Below, one piece after another: positions 47,341 to 56,491 of a stretch of 64,000 nt of DNA. A model generated the notes under the pieces. That model saw only the letters and a list, made by a program, of their open reading frames with translations. It made no database searches and was not told the DNA's origin. How positions within the stretch are numbered: position 1 is the stretch's first letter; each line of letters begins with the position of its first letter. This DNA is from Deferribacterales bacterium Deferri_01 (lineage in GTDB: Bacteria; Chrysiogenota; Deferribacteres; Deferribacterales; Geovibrionaceae). A program made the position numbers and the translations under genes. Location: the NCBI GenBank assembly GCA_001603805.1, contig LUZY01000008.1, forward strand, positions 186,001-250,000, written 5' to 3'.

Positions 47341-48840
47341 TTACTTATGGCATGTGTTGCAGGACTTTTTCACACGCTGTTTTGTGTGGCAGTCGATGCA
47401 GAGCTTTTCGTGGAAAGCGTTTTTCATGCCTTTTACTTCGCCCGGTTCAAACTTCAGAGTACCAGATTCAGGCTCTGAGTGGCATTCTGTGCATGCCATT
47501 TTCTGAGCATGAACAAGATGTTCAAAGTTTACTGCGGGTTTTGTAGGCTCAGGGACATACTTTTCAGCTATGTTGATTATCTCCATAGCAGAAGCAATTT
47601 CCATAAGCTCTTCAGGGTTTCCTGCAAAAGCGGGTTCTGCGGGGGTTTCCTCGACTGCTGCAGCCTGCTGAACCATAGGTTCTGCGGTTTCTTCTGCAAC
47701 TGGCTCAGTCCAAGTATCTATGGCTTCGGTAAGCTCAATAGCTCTTGTGAAGAGTGCGTCAAGGTAGTCAGGGTTGTGGACGCCTTTTGAGCCGTCCATC
47801 TCGGCTATTCTGATAATGCGTGCATACTCATTGAAAAGAGCGCGTTTGCCCATGGGCATATCTTCTCTTTCATTGAAAAGCTGTGCATATTTCGCTTTAA
47901 CTTCTTCAAGTCTTTCAGCAAAAGCCGCCTGAGTGTCTGTCATTATATCCGCATAGGACTCATCATGGCACATAACGCATTTGTCAGTGTTGGGACGATC
48001 AAAAGCTGAGTCATGGCAATCACCGCACTCAAGGTCAGCCATGTACCATCTCATTTCGTCCACACCTTTTACATAAGTGCCTTCCTGAAGACCTTTCTGC
48101 ATTGTATGGCAAGCAGCGCAGTCCTCATTTGCGGGAACTGTCTGCACTTGTTCTCTTACATTGTCATGGCAGTCGAAGCATGTCTGCATTTTAGGTTTGT
48201 TATAAAGCTCGCCGCCGTGCGCCACTCCCAGGTGACAGTTGGTGCAGAGAAGACCTGCCTGAATATGGGCAGCGTGATTCGGTTCAACACCTTTTGTTAC
48301 AGGCTCACCTGTTATGCTGGCAAGACCGTATTCTGTTCTGTAAGTGGGGTTTTTAACTTCGTCGAGATTCCTGAAGTGGATTCCGACAGAGATAAGCTTC
48401 TCCCTGCGGAGCTGCTGATTTACATCATCTGAGTGGCAGAAAAGACATGCCGCATCGGGTGCTGCGTGTTCAGCTGCAACAGGGTCAGTAGCTGCGTGGG
48501 TAAGAAGTTCCTGAATTTTTTCTTCTGAAACGAATATCTCATATAAAAGACTTTTTGTACCCGCTATGACGTGAGCGTCAAGATAACCGAGTATACCGGG
48601 ATCACCGTGACAGTCAAGACAGCTTACGTCCGCCTTGCTGTGGATGTTTTTGTCCCAGGTGTAGTGTTCGCCCCGTACGCCTACTCTCTGTTCTGCGTGA
48701 CAAATTTTACAGAACGTATCTTTACCTGTCATGTGCATAGCCTCAAGACCGCCATACGTGGCTCCCACAACAATAACAATAATGACAAGTACGAAGATGA
48801 GAGGGTCTTTACGGCTGAAGTTTTTGACTTTCTGCCACAT
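47341..48840 (-). CDS. Membrane-anchored 11-haem cytochrome c
   Basis: 499 residues with one N-terminal membrane anchor (about 14-36) and the rest periplasmic. Eleven CXXCH sites: CKICH, CLDCH, CLFCH, CTNCH, CFDCH, CAACH, CGDCH, CVMCH, then after a haem-free stretch CTECH, CIDCH, CNTCH. The first part resembles NapC/NirT-type quinol-oxidising anchors. A helical region and a Pro/Ala/Glu-rich linker (about 365-425) separate the last three haems. It probably moves electrons from the quinone pool to a periplasmic or outer acceptor; the acceptor is unknown. GGAGGCTTAA precedes the ATG. It lies downstream of the atp genes but behind a terminator. Confidence 0.85.
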   Translation of the reverse strand: MWQKVKNFSRKDPLIFVLVIIVIVVGATYGGLEAMHMTGKDTFCKICHAEQRVGVRGEHYTWDKNIHSKADVSCLDCHGDPGILGYLDAHVIAGTKSLLYEIFVSEEKIQELLTHAATDPVAAEHAAPDAACLFCHSDDVNQQLRREKLISVGIHFRNLDEVKNPTYRTEYGLASITGEPVTKGVEPNHAAHIQAGLLCTNCHLGVAHGGELYNKPKMQTCFDCHDNVREQVQTVPANEDCAACHTMQKGLQEGTYVKGVDEMRWYMADLECGDCHDSAFDRPNTDKCVMCHDESYADIMTDTQAAFAERLEEVKAKYAQLFNEREDMPMGKRALFNEYARIIRIAEMDGSKGVHNPDYLDALFTRAIELTEAIDTWTEPVAEETAEPMVQQAAAVEETPAEPAFAGNPEELMEIASAMEIINIAEKYVPEPTKPAVNFEHLVHAQKMACTECHSEPESGTLKFEPGEVKGMKNAFHEKLCIDCHTKQRVKKSCNTCHK

Positions 48841-48861
48841 TTAAGCCTCCGTTATGGTGAA

Positions 48862-48902
48862 AGAAGGGCAGGGAATCCTTTTGAGGAGCCCCTGCCCTTT
48901 TA
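48862..48902 (-). terminator. Terminator after atpE
   Basis: AAGGGCAGGG ... CCCCTGCCCTT stem; TTCTTT follows on the minus strand. It separates the atp operon from the cytochrome gene. Confidence 0.75.
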
Positions 48903-48915
48903 TTAGTGCCTGTTA

Positions 48916-49230
48916 TTAAACAACAAGAAGAAGGATAAGTGCAACTACGAGTGCGTAGATTGCGATTGACTCGATAAGTGCAAGACCGATGATCATAGTA
49001 GTGGAGATTTTACCGGATGCGCTGGGGTTTCTGGAGATACCTTCAACTGCGCCTCTGATAGCGTTACCCTGGCCCATACCTGTACCGAGAGCAGCGATAC
49101 CCATGCCGAAGCCTGCTGCTATGTAGTGTGCCCATTTGTAAGTTTCGCCGCCTTCTGCTGCGAATGCGCTTACTGAAAATACAGCCATGATTGCTGCTAC
49201 GTTGAAAAGAATTTTTGCTGCTTTAGACAT
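48916..49230 (-). CDS. atpE: ATP synthase Fo subunit c
   Basis: 104 residues, longer than the usual 75-85 because of an extra N-terminal signal-like segment ([24 protein letters not shown]) before the two-helix hairpin. The ion site shows a Gln in [10 protein letters not shown] on helix 1 and Glu-Ser with Tyr in ALIESIAIY on helix 2. Gln, Glu-Ser and Tyr are shared with sodium-type rings, but the position of the usual Thr is Ile, so the coupling ion is open. 28 bp after atpB. Confidence 0.93.
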   Translation of the reverse strand: MSKAAKILFNVAAIMAVFSVSAFAAEGGETYKWAHYIAAGFGMGIAALGTGMGQGNAIRGAVEGISRNPSASGKISTTMIIGLALIESIAIYALVVALILLLVV

Positions 49231-49258
49231 TTAAGTCCTCCTGATATTAGTTTATCTT

Positions 49259-49936
49259 TTAGTGTGCTTCTTCAAGTGCACCACTGATATAGATCATAGA
49301 GAGCATCATGAACACATACGCCTGAAGAGCGCCGGTGAACATGCCGAGCATAACCATGGGTAGCGGTATGAGGAAGGGAACGAGCATGAAAAGAATAACA
49401 ATAACAAGCTCCTCACCGAAAACGTTACCGAAAAGCCTCATGGAGAGCGACATAGGTCTTGCGAGGTGGCCTATGACTTCGATTATAAACATAAGGGGGG
49501 CAAGAAAAGCCACGGGTCCGAGGAAGTGTTTGATGTAGTGGAAGCCGTGTTTTTTAATTCCTATTGCCTGATAAGTAAAGAAAACAACCAGTGCGGGAGC
49601 AATGGTAGAGTTCAGGTTTGATGTGGGCGCAAGAAAACCGGGTATAAGCCCCATCCAGTTTGAGAAGAGTACATAAACACCTATACCGAAAATAAGCGGT
49701 ATATAAGGTTTGCCTTCTTCTCCCATGAGATCTACGCCCATGTTGTAGACTGCGCCAACAGCCATTTCAAATACGCCCTGCGTTCTGCCGGGGACTTCGC
49801 TGCCCTGTCTGGAGGCTATGCTTCCGAGGAAAAGAGTAAACACCATAACAAGGAAAGTCATCATGACATGCCAGTATGTGTGTCCGATTTCCGCGGGAAA
49901 AAGCATGGAAATATTAAGCGGGTGTTCCATCTTCAA
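49259..49936 (-). CDS. atpB: ATP synthase Fo subunit a
   Basis: 225 residues, five or six membrane helices. The stator Arg lies in SMSLSMRLFGNVFGEELVI, as in all a-subunits. It forms the ion half-channels against the c-ring. Part of the atpZ-atpI-atpB-atpE cluster; F1 genes are not in the window, a split arrangement also seen in Desulfovibrio/Geobacter-like genomes. Confidence 0.95.
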   Translation of the reverse strand: MKMEHPLNISMLFPAEIGHTYWHVMMTFLVMVFTLFLGSIASRQGSEVPGRTQGVFEMAVGAVYNMGVDLMGEEGKPYIPLIFGIGVYVLFSNWMGLIPGFLAPTSNLNSTIAPALVVFFTYQAIGIKKHGFHYIKHFLGPVAFLAPLMFIIEVIGHLARPMSLSMRLFGNVFGEELVIVILFMLVPFLIPLPMVMLGMFTGALQAYVFMMLSMIYISGALEEAH

Positions 49937-49980
49937 GTTCTCCGTAAAAACAATTTAAAACTTTTTAGGTCAGGTGAAAG

Positions 49981-50364
49981 TCAAGCCGACCCTCCGCATC
50001 CGTCTGATGTATCATCATTTTCGGAGCGGTAGTGATGAATGGCGACCGGAAGGATACACAGGGGTACAACAGAGATCCCTACTAGTATGCCTATCATGCT
50101 GACATGAAGATATTCATAAGCTGCCCAGACTGCGGCTCCGGTACCCAGAAGCCTTATTTGAGTATTAAAGGCAAGGGCACTGAAGATCTTACCTTCAAAG
50201 GCATTTTTTATCTTCCGTGAAAGCATGAAGAAGTTTAGTCCGGCAATTAAGTAACCGCACAAAACCCCAGCCGTGAAACTTTTATTAAAAAAGATCGTGC
50301 ATACTGTATACAAGATAACAAAAAAGATCAACGAAAGAATGATGATTTTATTTGTTATCTTCAT
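49981..50364 (-). CDS. ATP synthase subunit I (AtpI-like)
   Basis: 127 residues from ATG 50364, which overlaps the end of the atpZ-like gene by 17 bp; a TTG at 50367 precedes it. Four hydrophobic helices and a charged C-terminal tail (HHYRSENDDTSDG). AtpI proteins help c-ring assembly and may carry Mg or Ca ions. Assigned mainly by position directly upstream of atpB (44 bp). Confidence 0.75.
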   Translation of the reverse strand: MKITNKIIILSLIFFVILYTVCTIFFNKSFTAGVLCGYLIAGLNFFMLSRKIKNAFEGKIFSALAFNTQIRLLGTGAAVWAAYEYLHVSMIGILVGISVVPLCILPVAIHHYRSENDDTSDGCGGSA

Positions 50365-50602
50365 CAAAAACGCCGGCTTTTTTCATAAAATAGATCATGT
50401 TTTTAAATCCTGCGGCTATTCCGAACAGCATAAAAATAAAGGTAAGTACAGGTTTTGTTCCGAAAAACTTGTCAAGCCACCAGCCCATGCCCGTTCCGAT
50501 CAGTATGCTGAATGCGAACGACATCCCTATTGAGCTTGCGTGCATTAGTTTGTCGGCTTTTTTGAGTTTTGATTCGGTTTTTTCTTTTTCTTCGCTGTTC
50601 AT
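50348..50602 (-). CDS. AtpZ/AtpI-family small membrane protein
   Basis: 84 residues from ATG 50602 (CGGAG upstream); the frame extends to 50632 but without a site. A charged N-terminus (EEKEKTESKLKKADKLMHA), then two helices with GTGMGWWLDKFFG and FGIAAGFKNMIYF, the AtpZ hallmark pattern. First gene of the Fo cluster; AtpZ aids assembly or Mg uptake. Confidence 0.82.
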   Translation of the reverse strand: MNSEEKEKTESKLKKADKLMHASSIGMSFAFSILIGTGMGWWLDKFFGTKPVLTFIFMLFGIAAGFKNMIYFMKKAGVFDEDNK

Positions 50603-50660
50603 CTTATCTCCGTGAGGAAGGGACAGTATCACAACGTATGTTTTTTCTCAAGAAATTATG

Positions 50661-50688
50661 AAAAAGGGGAAACCATAGGCTTCCCCAC
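50661..50688 (-). terminator. Terminator after hemL
   Basis: GGGGAA ... TTCCCC stem 17 bp downstream of the hemL stop, with TTTTT on the minus strand. Confidence 0.65.
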
Positions 50689-50704
50689 ATAAATTTTATT
50701 ACTG

Positions 50705-51973
50705 TCAGCCTATTTCTTTCAAGCTGTCGTAATGGGCTGCGATTGTTTTTGCCAGATCCTCGTCTGTGTGGGCGGCAGAAACAAACATGCACTCAAACTG
50801 CGCCGGAGCAAGGTTTACGCCTCTCTTCAGCATTGCGTGGAAGAAGGCGGCGTATTTTTTGGTGTCTGACTTTACTGCCTGTGCAAAGGACTTAACCTCG
50901 CCGTCTGTAAAGAACATGCAGCCGAGGGATTCCACACTGTTGAAGGCGTATTTGAGACCGAGTTTTTTACAGTTTTCGCCGAATCCGTTCCAGAGAATAT
51001 CTGACTTTGCTTTAAGAGCCTCATAAAAACCGGGCTGATTGAGTTTTTTCAGTGTAGCAAGTCCCGCAGCAGTTGCCAGAGGGTTGCCGGAGAGTGTGCC
51101 TGCCTGATATACAGCGCCGACTGGTGAGATCATTTCCATGATCTCTTTCCTTGCGCCGTATGCTCCGACAGGGAGACCGCCGCCGATAATTTTGCCAAGA
51201 GTGGTAATGTCAGGCTGAACATTGTAATATTTCTGCGCTCCGCCTGCACTCATACGGAAACCTGTTATTACTTCGTCAAAAAGAAGAAGTGCGCCTTCTT
51301 CAGAGCAAAGGTTTTTAAGGCTTTCAAGGAATCCTTTTTCGGGAAGAACAAGTCCCATGTTTCCTGCTGCGGGTTCAACAAGCACGCAGGCGATTTTGTC
51401 TTTATTCTCTTTAAAAAGCGCTTTTACGCTGTCTATATCATTGTACTGGGCTATGAGTGTGTGCTTTGCGAAATCTTCGGGTACACCGGGGCTTGAGGGT
51501 TGGTTGAAGGTGAGCAGACCGCTTCCCGCTTTTACAAGGAGGCTGTCTGAGTGACCGTGGTAGCAGCCTTCAAACTTAACAATGGTATCTCTTTTTGTAT
51601 AAGCCCTTGCAACACGGATCGCACTCATCAGAGCTTCGGTTCCGGAGCTTACGAGACGCACCATTTCTATGGAGGGAACCATCTCTGTGATGAGTTTTGC
51701 CATGTTAAGCTCATTTACAGTGGGCGCACCGAAGCTTGCTCCTTTTTCTGCTGCTTCTTTTATTGCTTTAAGAACGTCCTCATCAGTGTGTCCCAGTATC
51801 ATAGGACCCCATGAGCAGACGTAGTCTATGTATTCCTTTCCGTTTACGTCATATATTTTTGAGCCCTTTGCTCTGTCCACAAAAACAGGCTCTCCGCCTA
51901 CGGAGCCGAAGGCTCTCACTGGGCTGTTGACACCGCCGGGCATATATTTGCAAGATTCCTGAAAATAATTCAC
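50705..51973 (-). CDS. hemL: Glutamate-1-semialdehyde 2,1-aminomutase
   Basis: 422 residues from GTG 51973, chosen because GGAGG lies 5 bp upstream and the protein then starts MNYFQESCKYMPGGVNSPVRAF-like, as in the family; the frame is open up to 52033. PLP motifs: LLFDEVITGFR and the Schiff-base Lys in TTLGKIIGGGLPVGAYG. It makes 5-aminolevulinate from the product of HemA (gene at 21743). Not in the hem operon. Confidence 0.95.
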   Translation of the reverse strand: MNYFQESCKYMPGGVNSPVRAFGSVGGEPVFVDRAKGSKIYDVNGKEYIDYVCSWGPMILGHTDEDVLKAIKEAAEKGASFGAPTVNELNMAKLITEMVPSIEMVRLVSSGTEALMSAIRVARAYTKRDTIVKFEGCYHGHSDSLLVKAGSGLLTFNQPSSPGVPEDFAKHTLIAQYNDIDSVKALFKENKDKIACVLVEPAAGNMGLVLPEKGFLESLKNLCSEEGALLLFDEVITGFRMSAGGAQKYYNVQPDITTLGKIIGGGLPVGAYGARKEIMEMISPVGAVYQAGTLSGNPLATAAGLATLKKLNQPGFYEALKAKSDILWNGFGENCKKLGLKYAFNSVESLGCMFFTDGEVKSFAQAVKSDTKKYAAFFHAMLKRGVNLAPAQFECMFVSAAHTDEDLAKTIAAHYDSLKEIG

Positions 51974-52115
51974 CGCATCCTCCGAAAAATGAATTTCAAA
52001 GGCGATCATAATAGAAATAAGCCAAACGTACAAGAGAATATGCCTTTAAAATACAGCATTAAAGAGGTTGAAATTTATTTGTTTCCTAAAGCTTAGATTA
52101 TGCTAAAATAAATCC

Positions 52116-53174
52116 ATGAATATTGCTTTTATTAACTTTAACAAAAGATGGACCGGTGCAAAAACAATGACTGTGGACTACGGCAGGGAGCTGCTGAGGC
52201 TTGGTCATAAGGTCATTATGATTATCCGCAAAGGCACTGCTCACAGAAGTGTTTACGAGGCGGCAGGTTTCACTGTTTATGAAGTCCGTCTTGGAATGAA
52301 GTACAACCCTCCGACCATATATAAACTTTCAAAAATTCTGACAAAGAATGACATAGATATTTCCATTGTGAGTCTTGCGAAAGACCTTAACATCGGTGCC
52401 ACGGCGTCAAAGCTGGCGGGCATTCCGGTTGTTCACCGTGTGGGACTTTTCAAGGAGATTAAAAATAAGCTTGAAGACAGGGCTCTCCACAAAACAATAG
52501 TCGATGCGGTTATTGTTCCCAACCAGTTTCTGAAGGACGAACTGGCGGAGATAAAATGGTTTGATACCGAACGTGTGCATGTTGTGCCCAACAGCAAACC
52601 CGCCGCCGATTTCCCCCTTGCAGAAAAGGTAAATGAGGGGCGTGTATTCGGAATTAAAAGCCGGCTTGAGGCTGAAAAGGGGCACGACATACTCATAGAG
52701 GCGTTTGCAAAAGTTAAGCAGGCCGTGCCCGATGCGAAGCTTTACATAGCAGGTACAGGCAAGCGTGAAAAACGTATCAGAAAACAGATCAGGCTTTTAG
52801 GGCTTGAGGAAAGCGTAAAGTTTGCAGGCTTTGTTACTGATATTCCGGGTTTCATGTCCATGCTGGATATATGCGTTCTTACAAGTCTGAATGAGGGCTT
52901 CGGCAATACTGTTATTGAGGCTATGTTTGCCGGCTTGCCTGTGATCTCCTTTGATACAGGCTGCGTCAGTGAGGTACTGGATGGGGCCGGAGTTCTTGTT
53001 CCCGCCGGAGACGCGGATGCCTTGGCAGAAAAGATGATCATGCTTGCTGATGACGCCGAAATGCGCATAAAGCTTGGAGCAGCAGCCAGAGCAAGAGCGG
53101 AGGAAGGCTACGAACTGGGCAAGAATACCCGCAGGCTTGTGGAACTTCTTGAACAGATAATCAGCTCTCGCTGA
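52116..53174 (+). CDS. Glycosyltransferase, GT4 family
   Basis: 352 residues, GT-B fold. The C-terminal half has the GT4 nucleotide-sugar motif: LTSLNEGFGNTVIEAMFAGLPVISFDTG, an EX7E-type pair. The N-terminal half begins MNIAFINFNKRWTGAKT. A probable role is lipopolysaccharide or other surface glycan assembly, supported by the neighbouring MsbA-like exporter; donor and acceptor are unknown. The 3' end overlaps the convergent transporter gene by 14 bp. Confidence 0.88.
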   Translation: MNIAFINFNKRWTGAKTMTVDYGRELLRLGHKVIMIIRKGTAHRSVYEAAGFTVYEVRLGMKYNPPTIYKLSKILTKNDIDISIVSLAKDLNIGATASKLAGIPVVHRVGLFKEIKNKLEDRALHKTIVDAVIVPNQFLKDELAEIKWFDTERVHVVPNSKPAADFPLAEKVNEGRVFGIKSRLEAEKGHDILIEAFAKVKQAVPDAKLYIAGTGKREKRIRKQIRLLGLEESVKFAGFVTDIPGFMSMLDICVLTSLNEGFGNTVIEAMFAGLPVISFDTGCVSEVLDGAGVLVPAGDADALAEKMIMLADDAEMRIKLGAAARARAEEGYELGKNTRRLVELLEQIISSR

Positions 53175-54885
53175 ACTGCATGTTGTAAAGCTTAGTATAT
53201 ATTTCCGACTTTCCTATCAGATCTTCGTGTCTGCCGATTGACTCTATTTTACCTTTATCCATAACCACAATCATATCTGCGCTTAATATGGTCGAAAGCC
53301 TGTGAGCGATCACAAAGCTTGTTCTTCCCTTCATGAGGTTTGCCAGTGCCTGCTGCACTATGCGTTCCGATTCGGTGTCCAGTGAGCTTGTAGCCTCGTC
53401 AAGGATGAGGATAGGCGGATTTATCAAAAGGGCTCGTGCTATTGTAATCCTCTGTCTCTGTCCGCCGGAGAGTCTGTCTCCCCTTTCACCAATCATTGTG
53501 CTGAACCCTTCGGGGAGCTTCATTATAAAATCGGTGGCGTAAGCGGAATCTGCTGCCGCCTTGATATCTTCATCCGTAATATCCGATGCCCCGTAGGCTA
53601 TATTGTTTCGTATGGTGTCATTGAACAGATAGGGCTCCTGCGAAACTATGCCGATGTTGCGCCTCAGAGAGTACACATCAAACTCTCTCACATCTGTTCC
53701 GCCAACTGTAAGGCTGCCGCCTGTGACATCGTAGAATCTGGGTATCAGACTGGCTATAGTCGTTTTACCTGCGCCGCTTGAGCCGACGAAAGCCACTGTC
53801 TGTCCGGGGCTGACTTTGAGGCTGAAGTCATTGATAATCTTCTCCTCATGCCCTTTGTAGCTGAAAACCACATTATTGAACTCAATTTCTTTGTTTACAG
53901 CGTCACATTCTTTTGTGCCGTTTCTGTCGAGGATCTCATTATCCATTTCCATGATATGAAAGAATCTTTCCGCCGCAGTTATTGAGTTCTGTATGGTGTA
54001 GTTTTCCTGATTAATCTTTTTAAAAGGCTCAAACATCATCGCAAACGCCGCAATGAAAGAGAAGAAAGTACCGGGTGTTGACTCTCCGGTGATTACCTTG
54101 TATCCGCCGTAGTAAATAATTACCGCAAGCGCAAGACCGGAGATAATGTCCATAAGCGGTGAGCCTATGGCGGAGACTCTGGCACGTTTTATCTGGTAAG
54201 TTGTCTCCTTATCGTTTTCATCCGCAAATTTCCCTGCCTCAAACTTCTCCATAACAAATGATTTCACGACTTTGATTCCGGAGAATGATTCCTGAAGAAC
54301 TGATGCAAGGGTACTCATTTTTTCAAGCCCTTTTGTGCTGTATTTTTTGCTTTTTTTACTGGTTTTTCTGATAAGCACCAGCATGAAGGGGATGGCAATA
54401 AGTCCGTAAAGACCAAGCTCATAGTCCTGATAAAATACAACACCTATGAGGAAAATAACGGAGAAACAGTCCTTCATCACGTTTATGAAAGAGGGGATTG
54501 ATGATTTAATCTGGTTGATGTCGTTGACAATTCTGGACATCATGTCCCCTGTGCTGTTGTTGTCGTAAAAGCTCATGGGCAGGCGTATCATTTTTGTATA
54601 GAGGTTGTAGCGCATTTCCTGAACTACTTTCAGACCGATTTTCCTTAAAAGAAAAAGCTGTAAAAACCGGAAAACGCCACGGAAAAGAAAGATCACTGAT
54701 ATGACAATTGGAATTACGGTAAGCATCTTTTCATTCTGGTTTATAAAAATATCATCCAGAACATGCTTGAGAACATATGCGGACGCTCCGTCAGTTCCCG
54801 CTACAAAGAGCGATGAAACAACCGCAAGGATGAGCAGAAGAAGATGTTTTCTGAAATAGGACCAGATTTTCTTTATGATTGTCAT
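53161..54885 (-). CDS. ABC exporter, MsbA-like (fused membrane and ATPase domains)
   Basis: 574 residues. Six-helix exporter domain (about 1-320), then the nucleotide-binding domain: Walker A GSSGAGKTT, signature LSGGQRQRI, Walker B ILILDEATSSLD, H-loop AHRLS. The length and half-transporter layout match lipid A flippase MsbA, but multidrug exporters of the same type cannot be excluded. Next to a convergent glycosyltransferase gene, which favours a lipid or glycan role. AGAGGCG precedes the ATG. Confidence 0.87.
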   Translation of the reverse strand: MTIIKKIWSYFRKHLLLLILAVVSSLFVAGTDGASAYVLKHVLDDIFINQNEKMLTVIPIVISVIFLFRGVFRFLQLFLLRKIGLKVVQEMRYNLYTKMIRLPMSFYDNNSTGDMMSRIVNDINQIKSSIPSFINVMKDCFSVIFLIGVVFYQDYELGLYGLIAIPFMLVLIRKTSKKSKKYSTKGLEKMSTLASVLQESFSGIKVVKSFVMEKFEAGKFADENDKETTYQIKRARVSAIGSPLMDIISGLALAVIIYYGGYKVITGESTPGTFFSFIAAFAMMFEPFKKINQENYTIQNSITAAERFFHIMEMDNEILDRNGTKECDAVNKEIEFNNVVFSYKGHEEKIINDFSLKVSPGQTVAFVGSSGAGKTTIASLIPRFYDVTGGSLTVGGTDVREFDVYSLRRNIGIVSQEPYLFNDTIRNNIAYGASDITDEDIKAAADSAYATDFIMKLPEGFSTMIGERGDRLSGGQRQRITIARALLINPPILILDEATSSLDTESERIVQQALANLMKGRTSFVIAHRLSTILSADMIVVMDKGKIESIGRHEDLIGKSEIYTKLYNMQFSES

Positions 54886-54949
54886 AACGCCTCTTAAAAA
54901 GGGTCATGATAATAGGAAATGCCTCGTGCCGCAACGGTATATTTGTGAA

Positions 54950-55000
54950 AAAATGAACAACCCCCTGTCGTCGTTTTATCAGGCAGGCAGGGGGTGCGGT
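54950..55000 (-). terminator. Terminator after the NifX-like gene
   Basis: CCCCCTG ... CAGGGGG stem with a long loop just downstream of the stop; ATTTTTTC follows on the minus strand. Confidence 0.6.
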
Positions 55001-55003
55001 TGC

Positions 55004-55393
55004 TTAGTGGTGTCCGCAGCTGTGCCCGTGGTCATGATCGTGCCCAGTTGAGCATGATGCTGCGACAAGTTCATTGAGAGCGCCTTTATTAAACGCTTCG
55101 AGGTTGTCCTTAACAGTGCCGCCCTTAGACTGGTACACTTTGGTGCGAAGGCTGTTAAGCTTTGAGATGGCTCCGGCGCCTATACCGCCGACCACAACTG
55201 CGTCAATGCTTTTTCCCGCAAGAGCGATCGCAGGGTTGCATGCGCCATGTACATGCTGAAGATCAGCATTGTCAAGGAGGCTTACTGTGCCTGTTTCGCT
55301 GTCAGCAATTATAAAAGCGGGTGCGGAGCCGAAGTGTCCGTAGACTTTACTTTCAAGTCCGTTGTCTTTTGCTATGGGGAAACATATTTTCAT
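55004..55393 (-). CDS. NifB/NifX-family (dinitrogenase Fe-Mo cofactor-like) protein with His-rich tail
   Basis: 129 residues from ATG 55393 (GGAGGT 7 bp upstream). One NifX-like domain: MKICFPIAKDNGLESKVYGHFG, then VVVGGIGAGAISKL. The tail DHDHGHSCGHH is rich in His and Cys and probably binds metal. In non-diazotrophs such proteins occur with hydrogenase or Fe-S functions; no nif genes are here. It stands alone between two terminator-like regions. Confidence 0.82.
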   Translation of the reverse strand: MKICFPIAKDNGLESKVYGHFGSAPAFIIADSETGTVSLLDNADLQHVHGACNPAIALAGKSIDAVVVGGIGAGAISKLNSLRTKVYQSKGGTVKDNLEAFNKGALNELVAASCSTGHDHDHGHSCGHH

Positions 55394-55564
55394 ACCTTTT
55401 ACCTCCAATAATTTAAAAGGAATATTATGAGCATATGATAGTATCTTTAAAGTAAAATGGAAGTAAAATTTAAGAATATACTTTAAAAAAATTAATCTTT
55501 TTTATACTTTATAAACTCCGGCAGTGTAATATACGCCGATAATTTCTAAATATGAAGGTGCAGA

Positions 55565-56236
55565 TTGTTTTTTCCAATAAAGGATAACGTACCCTCCAGA
55601 ACATTTCCGTTTGTTAACTGGATTATAATCCTTGCTAATATCGCAGTATTCGTTTATCAGCTTGGTTTGGGATATGAGCTTAACTGGTTTATTTACGAAT
55701 ACGGGCTTGTGCCGAAGAGGGTAACCCATTACGAATCCCTGCTGAGTGACAGTGTGATCCCGTTCTTCACACATATGTTTATGCACGGCGGTTTTTTTCA
55801 TATTTTCAGTAATATGTACATCCTCTTCATTTTCGGTGATAATGTTGAGGACAGGCTGGGGCATGCCAGATATTTTTTTATGTATATCCTCTTCGGTCTG
55901 TTTGCTGGAGCAAGCCAGTTTCTCCTCGCTTACGAGTCTCTTATCCCAATGGTAGGGGCAAGCGGAGCGGTTGCGGGGGTTATGGGCGCCTACCTGGTGT
56001 TTTACCCTCATGCAAAAGTTAAGTCTTTGCTTATAATAATAATTTTTATAACATTTGTGGATATTCCTGCTGTGTTCTATCTGCTGTTCTGGTTTTTTAT
56101 CCAGTTCATGAACGGTGCTGCCTCTGTTGGTTATGACGGCGGCGGGGTGGCATGGTGGGCGCATGTGGGCGGATTCATTTTCGGACTGTTATACGCTGTG
56201 CGGTTTAAAACGCAGGAAAAAGAAGTTTATATATAA
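55565..56236 (+). CDS. Rhomboid-family intramembrane serine protease
   Basis: 223 residues from TTG 55565 with AAGGTG upstream. Six membrane helices. The catalytic Ser lies in MVGASGAVAGVMGAY (GxSG) and the His in WAHVGGFIFG; MHGGFFHIFSNMYILFIFGDNVED is the conserved first part. It cleaves membrane proteins within the bilayer; substrates unknown. hypC follows 15 bp downstream, possibly by chance of readthrough. Confidence 0.92.
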   Translation: MFFPIKDNVPSRTFPFVNWIIILANIAVFVYQLGLGYELNWFIYEYGLVPKRVTHYESLLSDSVIPFFTHMFMHGGFFHIFSNMYILFIFGDNVEDRLGHARYFFMYILFGLFAGASQFLLAYESLIPMVGASGAVAGVMGAYLVFYPHAKVKSLLIIIIFITFVDIPAVFYLLFWFFIQFMNGAASVGYDGGGVAWWAHVGGFIFGLLYAVRFKTQEKEVYI

Positions 56237-56251
56237 ACAGGAGTCATATAT

Positions 56252-56491
56252 ATGTGTTTGGGTTTTCCCGGAAAGCTTATTGAAATGGATGATTTTAAAG
56301 CCGTTGTTGATATAGACGGCACAACCAGAGAAGTATCTCTCATGATGCTGCCTGATGAGGTGGTTATCGGTGATTATGTGATGGTTCACGCAGGGTTCGC
56401 CATCGCCAAGATGGATCCTGATGAGGCGCAGAAGACCCTTGAGGCTCTCCGAGAGTTTGCTGATCTTCTGGACGAGGAAGGACAGCTGTGA
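56252..56491 (+). CDS. hypC: [NiFe]-hydrogenase maturation chaperone HypC
   Basis: 79 residues beginning MCLGFPGKLIEM; the essential Cys2 is present, and HAGFAIAKMDPDEA is the family signature. HypC carries the Fe(CN)2CO unit with HypD to the hydrogenase large subunit. Its last 4 bp overlap hypD. No hydrogenase structural genes are in the window. Confidence 0.95.
   Translation: MCLGFPGKLIEMDDFKAVVDIDGTTREVSLMMLPDEVVIGDYVMVHAGFAIAKMDPDEAQKTLEALREFADLLDEEGQL

Noticed and set aside
55004-55393. Nitrogen fixation locus because of the NifX-like protein
   Set aside because: No nif genes nearby; such domains are common in non-diazotrophic anaerobes.
55502-56164. 220-codon minus-strand ORF
   Set aside because: Antisense to the rhomboid gene, whose catalytic motifs are clear; the ORF sequence resembles no family.
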